NCBI GenBank assembly: GCA_003153315.1
Contig: PLYA01000033.1
Location: 62,001 to 126,000 of the forward strand
Direction of reading: 5' to 3'
Source: Bacteroidota bacterium
GTDB lineage: Bacteria; Bacteroidota; Bacteroidia; B-17B0; Aurantibacillaceae
Length of the DNA stretch: 64,000 bases
This document shows positions 44,862-52,639 of this stretch, piece after piece. Under the pieces are notes generated by a model. The model had not been told where the DNA came from and did no database searches. It was given only the letters and a program-made list of their open reading frames with translations. The translations under genes were made by a program, and so were the position numbers. Each line of letters starts with the position of its first letter. Positions within the stretch are counted from its first letter, which is position 1.

Positions 44862-46967
44862 TTAAAAGAAGTTTCCTATTAATATGTCAATTAATTTTAT
44901 TCCTACAAAGGGCACCAAGATACCGCCTAAACCATAGATAAACAGGTTTCTGCGAAGAAGTGCACTTGCACCAATGGGTTTATACTCTACACCACGCAAA
45001 GCCAAAGGAATAAGTATAGGAATGATAATGGCATTGAATATGATGGCAGAAAGAATAGCGCTTTCCGGGCTTTTTAAGTGCATGATGTTTAAGCCCTGCA
45101 AGGCAGGTATAGATGCAATAAACAAAGCGGGTACTATGGCAAAATATTTTGCCACATCATTGGCAATAGAGAAGGTGGTTAAAGTACCACGGGTAATTAA
45201 CAGTTGTTTTCCTATCTCTACAATTTCAATCAGTTTGGTTGGGTCGTTGTCCAAATCAACCATGTTGCCGGCTTCTTTAGCGGCTTGTGTACCGCTGTTC
45301 ATGGCAACACCCACATCTGCCTGAGCCAACGCAGGTGCATCATTAGTACCGTCGCCCATCATGGCAACCAACTTACCGGCAGCCTGTTCTTTTTTAATGT
45401 AATTCATTTTATCAATAGGCTTAGCCTCTGCAATAAAATCATCTACACCGGCTTTCTCTGCAATAAATTTTGCGGTTAACGGATTATCACCTGTAACCAT
45501 CACCGTTTTAACTCCCATCTTACGCAGGCGTTGAAAACGTTCGCTCATGCCGGGTTTAATAATATCCTGCAATTCAACCACGCCCAATACTTTTTCGTTT
45601 TCGCAAACAACCAAAGGAGTACCACCCAAGGAAGAGATTTCTTTTACTTTCACATCAATATCACGCGGAAATTGGTTACCAGCTTTTTCGCAAATAGCTT
45701 TGATAGCATCATAAGCTCCTTTGCGTATGCGCTTATCAGTACCTATATCAACTCCACTGCAACGGGTTTCTGCCGTAAATTTATGTGCGGTAAATAAAGA
45801 GCCTTCTTTAGCTGAATCACTTTTTAAATCTTTAATCCAGTTTTTGCTTTTAAGAAGTTTTTCGCGTGTAACAGATTTTTGCTCACCCAATTCTACAATA
45901 GATTTTCCTTCGGGTGTTTCATCCGATAAAGAACTTAAAATACAGCATTCAATAAAATGGTCTTCATCAGAATTCATGGTATAATAAAAATTAGTTGCCT
46001 TGCGGTTACCAATGGTAATGGTTCCTGTTTTATCCAATAGCAACACATCAATATCTCCGGCTGTTTCAACCGCTTTACCTGATTTAGCAATGATATTAGC
46101 CTGTAAAGCCCTGTCCATACCCGCAATACCTATAGCAGAAAGTAAGCCGCCAATGGTAGTAGGAATAAGACAAACAAATAAAGAGATTAAAGCGGCAATG
46201 GTAATAGGAGTTTGTGCATAATCGGCAAATGGTTTTAGGGTAACGCAAACAATAATAAACACCAAAGTAAAACCTGCCAATAAAATAGTAAGCGCGATTT
46301 CATTGGGTGTTTTCTGACGGCTTGCACCCTCTACCAATGCAATCATTTTATCTAAGAAAGATTCGCCGGGTTCTGTGGTTACTTTTACTTTGATAGAATC
46401 TGATAAAACTTTCGTTCCGCCTGTTACGCTTGATTTATCTCCACCTGCTTCACGAATAACCGGAGCCGATTCGCCTGTAATAGCCGATTCATCAATAGTG
46501 GCAAGCCCTTCAATAATTTCCCCATCGGTAGCAATAATATCTCCTTCTTCACAAAGAAAAACATCTCCTTTTTTTAATTGAGAAGAGCTTATCATTTGTA
46601 TTTCATTCATGTATAACTCACCAACCGGAGCAATTAATTTGGCCGGAGTTTCTTCTCTTGTTTTGCGTAAGGATTCAGCCTGTGCTTTTCCTCTTGCTTC
46701 GGCAATGGCTTCTGCAAAGTTGGCAAACAACAGGGTTAAAAATAGTACGATAAATACAAACAGGTTGTAGCCAAAACTGCCTTGTGATGTATCGTGATTA
46801 AATAAAATGCTACATAGCACAAGAAACATGACAAAGGTGCCAATCTCCACAGTAAACATTACCGGGTTCTTGATCATGGTTTTAGGGTTCAGTTTAATGA
46901 ACGCGTGTTTCAATGCCTCCATAATGAGGTCTTTTTGAAACAGGGATGCTTTTTTAGTAGTGCTCAT
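44862..46967 (-). CDS. kdpB: Potassium-transporting P-type ATPase subunit B
   Basis: A 701 aa P1A-type ATPase. The phosphorylated Asp is D312 in [16 protein letters not shown] is at 164-167, whose Ser corresponds to the inhibitory phospho-serine S162 of E. coli KdpB. The hinge is [20 protein letters not shown], and the nucleotide domain includes [10 protein letters not shown]. It hydrolyses ATP to drive K+ uptake through KdpA. Sole kdpB in the window; 15 nt after kdpA copy 1. Confidence 0.97.
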   Translation of the reverse strand: MSTTKKASLFQKDLIMEALKHAFIKLNPKTMIKNPVMFTVEIGTFVMFLVLCSILFNHDTSQGSFGYNLFVFIVLFLTLLFANFAEAIAEARGKAQAESLRKTREETPAKLIAPVGELYMNEIQMISSSQLKKGDVFLCEEGDIIATDGEIIEGLATIDESAITGESAPVIREAGGDKSSVTGGTKVLSDSIKVKVTTEPGESFLDKMIALVEGASRQKTPNEIALTILLAGFTLVFIIVCVTLKPFADYAQTPITIAALISLFVCLIPTTIGGLLSAIGIAGMDRALQANIIAKSGKAVETAGDIDVLLLDKTGTITIGNRKATNFYYTMNSDEDHFIECCILSSLSDETPEGKSIVELGEQKSVTREKLLKSKNWIKDLKSDSAKEGSLFTAHKFTAETRCSGVDIGTDKRIRKGAYDAIKAICEKAGNQFPRDIDVKVKEISSLGGTPLVVCENEKVLGVVELQDIIKPGMSERFQRLRKMGVKTVMVTGDNPLTAKFIAEKAGVDDFIAEAKPIDKMNYIKKEQAAGKLVAMMGDGTNDAPALAQADVGVAMNSGTQAAKEAGNMVDLDNDPTKLIEIVEIGKQLLITRGTLTTFSIANDVAKYFAIVPALFIASIPALQGLNIMHLKSPESAILSAIIFNAIIIPILIPLALRGVEYKPIGASALLRRNLFIYGLGGILVPFVGIKLIDILIGNFF

Positions 46968-46982
46968 AGTTTTATTAGTTTC

Positions 46983-48704
46983 TTAATGGTGATATAATGT
47001 AAAATACTCTGCAAATGGGCCAAGTACTAAGGCAGGGAAGAAAGACAAGGCAGCAAGTATCATAATTACCGCATAGGTCATAATTCCGAATGTGCCTGTG
47101 TCTGTTTTAAGTGTACCTAAAGATTCAGGAACGTATTTCTTTTGGGACAATATACCTGCAATGGCAACCGGACCAATAATAGGAAGGAAACGACTTAGGA
47201 TAAGAACAAAGCCTGTGCTTACGTTCCAAAAAATATTATTATCGCCCAAGCCTTCAAAACCGCTACCATTGTTAGCTGCACAGGAAGTGTATTGATACAA
47301 CATTTCTGAGAAGCCATGATAACCGGGGTTGTTTAACCAGGCAGATGGCTTAACCGCCCAATCGGCATTGCCATGGTTTACCAATACATAACTTGATATA
47401 GCAGTGCCAACCAAAATTAAGAAAGGATGAAGCAGAGCAATAATAGTAGCAATCTTCATTTCGCGGGCCTCTATTTTTCTTCCTAAAAATTCTGGTGTAC
47501 GGCCCACCATTAAGCCCGAAATAAATACCGCTATAATGATAAAGATGTAGTAGTTTAAAATACCAACCCCGCAACCTCCGTAAAAGGCATTGGTCATCAT
47601 GCCTAATAATTGCATAGCGCCTGATATGGGCATAGAACTATCGTGCATGGAGTTTACCGAACCTGTAGAAATGATGGTGGTAACAATACTCCAGTAAGCC
47701 GATGCCTGTGCACCAAAACGTGTTTCCTTACCCTCCATACTTCCCAAAGTCTGGTTAATACCCATGGCTGAAATAGCAGGGTTTCCTTTTACTTCCGCAA
47801 CCATGGTTGGAATAAGGAAGGTTAGCATACCGGCAGTCATCACTCCGAAAATAGACCAGGCAAGTTTTTTACGGTTCAGAAAATAACCCAAAGCAAATAT
47901 CATGGCTATAGGAATGATTACCTGTGCAATCATTTCTACCATATTGGTAAGGTAATTCGGATTCTCTAAAGGATGGGCTGAATTAGCGCCAAACCAGCCA
48001 CCTCCGTTTGTTCCTAAATGTTTAATGGCAATCATACCGGCAGCCGGGCCGCGTGATACATGCATGGTATCTCCCTGTAAAGTTACAAGAGTATCCTTTC
48101 CTTTAAAGCTTGCAGGCGAACCGTTGAATGCAAGTATGATAGCAATTACCACAGAAATAGGAAGCAGGATGCGGGTAATTGTTTTTGTGAAAATATCAAA
48201 GAAGTTACCCAATTTATCAAGTACTTTATCGCGCATGGCATTAAATACCACCACCAATGCAGCAATACCTGTAGCTGCCGAGACAAACTGCAAAAAGGTA
48301 ATTACGGCAAGCTGGGTTAAATAGGTAACACCCGTTTCGCCTGAATAATCCTGCAGATTACAGTTAACCAAAAAGCTGATTGCGGTATTAAAACTTAAAT
48401 CGGGTGTCATAGATGGATTACCATCCGGATTTAAGAACAAACTACCCTGCGTTAAGAACATAACAAAAGCATACACAAACCAAAGCATGTTTATTGCAAG
48501 CAATGCAAGCAGGTGTTGTTTCCAGTTCATCTCTTTTGTAACATCAATGCCACAAACGCGATAAATGAAGCGCTCTACCGGAGCCATAAAATCAAGTAAG
48601 GTCTTCTCTCCTTTAAAAACCTTTGCGATATATTTTCCGAGTGGAATGGCCAGTAATACCGTTAAGGCATATGTGGCAATTACTCCTATTAATTCGTTGT
48701 TCAT
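46983..48704 (-). CDS. kdpA: Potassium-transporting ATPase subunit A, copy 1 (with full kdpFABC set)
   Basis: A 573 aa protein, the canonical member, in kdpF-A-B-C order. Pore loops: 1 TAISFLVNCNLQDYSGETG; 2 KHLGTNGGGWFGANSAHPLE; 3 TGSVNSMHDSSM; 4 CAANNGSGFEGLGDN, close to E. coli KdpA (TNGGGFF, AANNNGS). It forms the K+ pore of the KdpFABC pump. Compared with copies 2 and 3 it keeps the standard Asn residues in loops 3 and 4. Confidence 0.97.
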   Translation of the reverse strand: MNNELIGVIATYALTVLLAIPLGKYIAKVFKGEKTLLDFMAPVERFIYRVCGIDVTKEMNWKQHLLALLAINMLWFVYAFVMFLTQGSLFLNPDGNPSMTPDLSFNTAISFLVNCNLQDYSGETGVTYLTQLAVITFLQFVSAATGIAALVVVFNAMRDKVLDKLGNFFDIFTKTITRILLPISVVIAIILAFNGSPASFKGKDTLVTLQGDTMHVSRGPAAGMIAIKHLGTNGGGWFGANSAHPLENPNYLTNMVEMIAQVIIPIAMIFALGYFLNRKKLAWSIFGVMTAGMLTFLIPTMVAEVKGNPAISAMGINQTLGSMEGKETRFGAQASAYWSIVTTIISTGSVNSMHDSSMPISGAMQLLGMMTNAFYGGCGVGILNYYIFIIIAVFISGLMVGRTPEFLGRKIEAREMKIATIIALLHPFLILVGTAISSYVLVNHGNADWAVKPSAWLNNPGYHGFSEMLYQYTSCAANNGSGFEGLGDNNIFWNVSTGFVLILSRFLPIIGPVAIAGILSQKKYVPESLGTLKTDTGTFGIMTYAVIMILAALSFFPALVLGPFAEYFTLYHH

Positions 48705-48729
48705 ATTTTTAGTTTAGTTAATTAATAAA

Positions 48730-48807
48730 TTAAAATCTTTCCGGTTTAATTAAAACATAAACTAGATAGCAAAAAACTGCGATGGATAAAATAAATAATG
48801 CGGTCAT
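48730..48807 (-). CDS. kdpF: KdpF small membrane subunit (25 aa)
   Basis: ORF from ATG at 48807 to TAA at 48730: MTALFILSIAVFCYLVYVLI then KPERF. One helix followed by a short tail with a Pro and an acidic residue, as in E. coli KdpF (29 aa). It stabilises KdpFABC. It ends 25 nt before kdpA, the standard place for this gene. Confidence 0.85.
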   Translation of the reverse strand: MTALFILSIAVFCYLVYVLIKPERF

Positions 48808-48810
48808 AGT

Positions 48811-48903
48811 TTAAATTTTTTCAAAAAAGTTAATTGATTTATAAAACAGCCAGAAGCATACAAGCCCGGCTGCCAAAAGTGCTATAGTCATTCCTATTTC
48901 CAT
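48811..48903 (-). CDS. Single-pass membrane microprotein (30 aa) upstream of kdpF
   Basis: ORF from ATG at 48903 to TAA at 48811: MEIGMTIALLAAGLVCFWLF, then YKSINFFEKI. It has the same size and shape as KdpF but a different sequence and might be a second KdpF-like accessory, perhaps for another KdpA copy. It is separated from kdpF by 3 nt. Confidence 0.55.
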   Translation of the reverse strand: MEIGMTIALLAAGLVCFWLFYKSINFFEKI

Positions 48904-48922
48904 TGTTTTTATTATTAATTGT

Positions 48923-49102
48923 TTATTTTACTATTAGATATTTTATTTTTAATACTACAGTACCTACCACGCATACAGCAAATAAGATGCTTACCGCGAT
49001 AACTGCTAATTTCAGTAACCCATTCTTATTTGTATTATTATATTTCATTCCTATGCAAACTACGTTTATTATAAAAAGGAAAAAAATGACCCTTATCAGC
49101 AT
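48923..49102 (-). CDS. Small two-helix membrane protein in the kdp operon
   Basis: About 59 aa from the ATG at 49102 (MLIRVIFFLFIINVVCIGMK), with a second helix LLKLAVIAVSILFAVCVVGT and a tail LKIKYLIVK. An upstream TTG at 49114 would add four residues. It sits 18 nt after the helical protein gene and 19 nt before the 30 aa microprotein, so it is operon-internal. Function unknown. Confidence 0.55.
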   Translation of the reverse strand: MLIRVIFFLFIINVVCIGMKYNNTNKNGLLKLAVIAVSILFAVCVVGTVVLKIKYLIVK

Positions 49103-49120
49103 CTTAAATGACAAGTATCA

Positions 49121-49576
49121 CTATATCCCTTTGCCGTATACCTGTTTGTAATATTCCTTTCTTAATGAACCACTGAATATATCTCTTAATTGAGTGGCTG
49201 TTGATGCAGATAAATCTACAATAGCACCAAGAGAATATAAATAGGTTCCTAAAGAATATACATACACATTTTCAATGGCATTTTTCACTGTGGTGTTTCC
49301 ACTTTGCAACAGTTTTTCAGCCAGACTGAAGCAATGTTTTACTTCTTTTAAATTACCTATTTTTGCCATGCGTTTTGTCATATCGGCAAAGCAGCTTATT
49401 ACATTATATATGCTAACCTTGTTAGACATGTTTTTTATTTCCGCATCTAACTGGGGCAATTCCATACTTAAAAGACTTAACACTTCATTTTCGGTTATGG
49501 TTTGCATGTTGGTGTTTTTAAGTAATAACTCGCTTTTAATTTTTATTAAATCAGCTGTTGGGTTCATCTCTTCCAT
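49121..49576 (-). CDS. Helical protein of unknown function, first gene of the kdp operon
   Basis: 151 aa from the ATG at 49576. The reading frame extends to a GTG at 49591, but that would overlap the predicted promoter; a third option is the Met at 49507 that aligns with the paralogue start. It shares TITENEVL, ELPQL, CFADMTKRM, GNLKEVKHCF and a KQVYGKGI C-terminus with the 43652 gene. Probably a soluble four-helix-type protein. Role in K+ response is inferred from position only. Confidence 0.7.
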   Translation of the reverse strand: MEEMNPTADLIKIKSELLLKNTNMQTITENEVLSLLSMELPQLDAEIKNMSNKVSIYNVISCFADMTKRMAKIGNLKEVKHCFSLAEKLLQSGNTTVKNAIENVYVYSLGTYLYSLGAIVDLSASTATQLRDIFSGSLRKEYYKQVYGKGI

Positions 49577-49592
49577 TATTTGTTCCTGCACA

Positions 49593-49610
49593 TACCAATT
49601 ACTGTTCCAA
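49593..49610 (-). promoter_or_regulatory. Sigma-54-like -24/-12 promoter of the kdp operon
   Basis: The minus strand reads TTGGAACAGTAATTGGTA: TGG at -24 and TTG at -12 with canonical spacing (GG-N10-GG instead of GC). The first T is 83 bp from the nearer palindrome centre at 49693. A NtrC-type activator with GAYTGA is encoded divergently just upstream. Confidence 0.55.
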
Positions 49611-49683
49611 TTATGTGGAATAAAGAAAACCTATTGATTTATAGGTGGTTACTGGAAAACTAGAATTGATGTTAAATAAAAAA

Positions 49684-49722
49684 GCTTTCCATAATGGAAG
49701 GGTATTTTCCAAAATGGAAAGG
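49684..49722 (-). promoter_or_regulatory. Paired palindromic operator between the kdp operon and the sigma-54 regulator
   Basis: CTTTCCATAATGGAAG (centre 49693) and TTTTCCAAAATGGAAAGG (centre 49713), 20 bp apart, in the 227-bp divergent gap. It lies 82 bp before the regulator start at 49804, so it could also serve autoregulation. Confidence 0.75.
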
Positions 49723-49803
49723 TGTTTGTAAAGACTTAAAATAATGATTGAATTTTCGCTTCATTATAAGTGAGATTACATAAAACGTATCTTTGACCCT
49801 TAA

Positions 49804-51150
49804 ATGAACTTAGCCTCTATATTACTGATTGATGATGAACCCCAGTTACGTCAGCTACTTGCACGTTTATTAAGTGTGGAAGGGTTTGAAGTTATAGAAG
49901 CAGATTCTGTAAAAAGCGGATTAAAACAATTAGAAAAACATTCTTTTGAAGTGGTGTTGCTTGATGTAAAATTACCCGATGGCAATGGAGTTGAACTTGT
50001 AAAAACCATCAAAGAAAAATATCCTGAAACAGAAATTATATTGCAAACTGCTTATGGCAATATTGCCGATGGTGTCAGTGCTATAAAAAATGGTGCTTTT
50101 GATTACTTAGTGAAAGGAAATGACAATAACAGGATAATACCCTTGATTAATAAAGCTGTTGAAAAATCTAAGTTACAGTTTAAAATAAAAGAACTGCAAC
50201 AACAATTAAATCAGACACTTTCTTTTGATGCCATTATTGGAAAGTCAGTAGCTATACAGCAAGCCATTAGTTTGGCCAAAAAAGTAGCCTTGACAGATTC
50301 AACTGTATTATTAGAGGGGGAAACAGGAGTTGGTAAGGAGTTGTTTGCACAGGCTATTCATAATACAAGTTCCAGAAAAAACAAAGCCTTTGTGGCAGTT
50401 AACTGCAGCGCTTTTCCAAAAGATTTGTTGGAAAGTGAATTATTCGGACATAGAAAAGGTGCCTATACAGGCGCTGCCAATGATAAAAAAGGTTTGTTTG
50501 AAGAAGCTGATAACGGAACACTTTTTTTAGATGAGATAGGCGAAATGAATTTTGATTTGCAGGCTAAATTGCTTCGTGTGCTGGAAACACAATCATTTAT
50601 TAAAGTTGGAGATTCTACACCTACTAAAGTAAATGTTCGCATTATTGCCGCTACAAATCGTACCCTAACTAAAGAAATAGAACAAGAACATTTTAGAGCA
50701 GATTTATATTACAGATTATCGAGTTTTAAAATTTTAATTCCATCGCTTAGAGAACGCAAAGAAGATATTGAAAGTTTGGCAAAACATTTTATGCTTGTTT
50801 ATTCAGCTAAACTAAAAAAACGCATTGCACATATTGATTCAGCATTTTTAAAGCAGCTTAAGAATTACCCTTGGAAAGGAAATATCAGGGAGCTTAAAAA
50901 TATCATTGAACGTGCCGTTATCTTATGCGAAACCGAAACACTTACCTTTGATTTATTGCCGTTAGAGATAATAGATTGTGAAAGTGCTAATCCTTCAAAG
51001 TCAGATAGCTCACTGGCAAGTATGGAAAAGAATCATATCCAAAAAACACTTATACATACTAAAGGTAATAAAACCAAAACGGCTGAGATTTTAGGAATCG
51101 GCTTAACTACGCTTTATCGTAAAATGGAAGAGTATGGGATAGAAAAATAG
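49804..51150 (+). CDS. Sigma-54-dependent response regulator (NtrC/AtoC type)
   Basis: 448 aa. Receiver domain with phospho-acceptor D54 in VVLLDVKLPDG. AAA+ domain (about 140-375) with Walker A GETGVGKE (172-179), GAYTGA (219-224; the sigma-54-contacting loop, Tyr for the usual Phe) and FLDEIGEM. A C-terminal Fis-type HTH ends in KTAEILGIGLTTLYRKMEEY. It is divergent from the kdp operon. I infer that it takes the place of KdpE and binds the paired palindromes at the three kdpA operons. Confidence 0.93.
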   Translation: MNLASILLIDDEPQLRQLLARLLSVEGFEVIEADSVKSGLKQLEKHSFEVVLLDVKLPDGNGVELVKTIKEKYPETEIILQTAYGNIADGVSAIKNGAFDYLVKGNDNNRIIPLINKAVEKSKLQFKIKELQQQLNQTLSFDAIIGKSVAIQQAISLAKKVALTDSTVLLEGETGVGKELFAQAIHNTSSRKNKAFVAVNCSAFPKDLLESELFGHRKGAYTGAANDKKGLFEEADNGTLFLDEIGEMNFDLQAKLLRVLETQSFIKVGDSTPTKVNVRIIAATNRTLTKEIEQEHFRADLYYRLSSFKILIPSLRERKEDIESLAKHFMLVYSAKLKKRIAHIDSAFLKQLKNYPWKGNIRELKNIIERAVILCETETLTFDLLPLEIIDCESANPSKSDSSLASMEKNHIQKTLIHTKGNKTKTAEILGIGLTTLYRKMEEYGIEK

Positions 51151-51448
51151 TCTTTCGTTCAAAAAGATTCTATTCACAATGGGCAATCAAAAATTATATG
51201 AGCTAATATGAAAATATTTTTTTACATTTTCTTTATACTTCTTTGAAATATTTTTAGATACAAAAGGATAACGAAAAGCAACTAAAACTAAAGGAATGTT
51301 AACCTAATCTGTAAATTGGATTTAGATTCTTTTTAAAGTTAAAATGTTGCCCAAACAATATCAATTTCCTTGAGAAGTTTTATAAATAGGCTGAAATGTG
51401 AAGTTTGAAAATTAAGTAACCATTAATTTTTTTAACCGATAAAAAACT

Positions 51449-51456
51449 TAATTTTG
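51449..51456 (+). promoter_or_regulatory. Bacteroidota -7 promoter element
   Basis: TAATTTTG matches TAnnTTTG, 7 nt before the ATG at 51464. The stretch 51151-51448 is AT-rich with no gene that I can support. Confidence 0.4.
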
Positions 51457-51463
51457 ATGCCCG

Positions 51464-52549
51464 ATGTTCAAGAAGGTTTTTACTATTGTAATTATTTATT
51501 CTCTTTTTGGAGGATGCAGCAACAAGCTTAATTTGCTGGCACCTTACAAAGAAAGTGTAAGTGTTTATGGTTTGCTGAACCAAAACGACCCTATAAATTA
51601 TATACGGGTAGAGCGTGTCTTTTTAGGAGCAGGAAATGCCTATACCATGGCTCAAAACCAGGATTCGATTTATTTCCCGGCAGGAGAATTAAGAGTTTCT
51701 TTACAGCGTTGGAACATAAGTACCGGTGCGCAAGTTTCTGTAGATGTTCCTGCCACTTCTTCTACTGAAATTGTTTTAACTGATACCTTAATGCAAGCTA
51801 ATTCAGGCACATTTAATACAAATGAACGTGTTTACAAAACCAATCATAAATTATACGCCAGTGATACTAATTGTGTATATAAATTAATCGTTCATAATAA
51901 TAAAACTGGTAAAGAATATACGGCACAAACTGGGTTGATTGCTAATTTTCAATTAATAGATGTAAATGGTGCAAATAATTACTTATCTCCATCTTCACTT
52001 GCTAATTCCTTATTAACGATAAATATTGTTCCTGGTAATAAAGGTATTGTAACCCTACAGTATAATTCCCCTGTAAATGCAGGTGTTTGTGGCTTAACGA
52101 TGCGCCTTTTTTATACGGAATACAATGGTGCCGGGGTATCTAAATATGTAGATCTTGGTTTAGGAACGTATTATCCTACATCAACAGTAGGAGGAGAAAC
52201 ACAAAAATTTGATTATGTAGGGACATCTAAGTTAAGTGATATAGCCGCCTCTGTTCCTGCTCCGGTAAACCCGTCTATCAGACGAAATATTGATAGCATA
52301 GAGTTCATTCTCACAGCCGGTGGTCCTGATTTAGCTTTGTATAATCAGGTAAATGCCTCCACTTCTTTATCACAAAATGTGCCTAACTATAGTAATATAT
52401 CAGGTGGAGTAGGGGTATTCTCTTCCCGTTATCAAAAATCATACGGAAGACTGCTTAGTGGCCCTTGCTTAGATACGCTTGCAGGAAGTTCTATTACCTG
52501 TTCACTTAGGTTTTTAAACTCTAACAACAGTTTATCTCCTTGTCATTAA
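51464..52549 (+). CDS. DUF4249-like lipoprotein
   Basis: A 361 aa exported lipoprotein with a signal peptide and lipobox LFGGC (Cys18). Beta-rich, with VSVYGLLNQNDPINYIRVER, an internal YKLIVHNNKTGKEYTAQT and a C-terminal NVPNYSNISGGVGVFSSRY, as in DUF4249 proteins of Bacteroidota. These often lie next to TonB-dependent receptors, but none is adjacent here. Function unknown; likely a surface or periplasmic accessory. Confidence 0.75.
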   Translation: MFKKVFTIVIIYSLFGGCSNKLNLLAPYKESVSVYGLLNQNDPINYIRVERVFLGAGNAYTMAQNQDSIYFPAGELRVSLQRWNISTGAQVSVDVPATSSTEIVLTDTLMQANSGTFNTNERVYKTNHKLYASDTNCVYKLIVHNNKTGKEYTAQTGLIANFQLIDVNGANNYLSPSSLANSLLTINIVPGNKGIVTLQYNSPVNAGVCGLTMRLFYTEYNGAGVSKYVDLGLGTYYPTSTVGGETQKFDYVGTSKLSDIAASVPAPVNPSIRRNIDSIEFILTAGGPDLALYNQVNASTSLSQNVPNYSNISGGVGVFSSRYQKSYGRLLSGPCLDTLAGSSITCSLRFLNSNNSLSPCH

Positions 52550-52590
52550 CAAAAAATGACAGCTTGTCAGCTTTTCTTTTCCTTTTTCTT

Positions 52591-52607
52591 TTGGCACAAT
52601 CATTGAC
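52591..52607 (+). promoter_or_regulatory. Sigma-54-like -24/-12 sequence upstream of dnaK
   Basis: TTGGCAC-AATCA-TTGAC: a perfect -24 half and a near -12 half (GG-N10-GA instead of GC), 33 nt upstream of the dnaK ATG. Transcription would start about 52618. Confidence 0.45.
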
Positions 52608-52639
52608 TTTAAGCCCCTTGAATTTAAAAAATATATACC

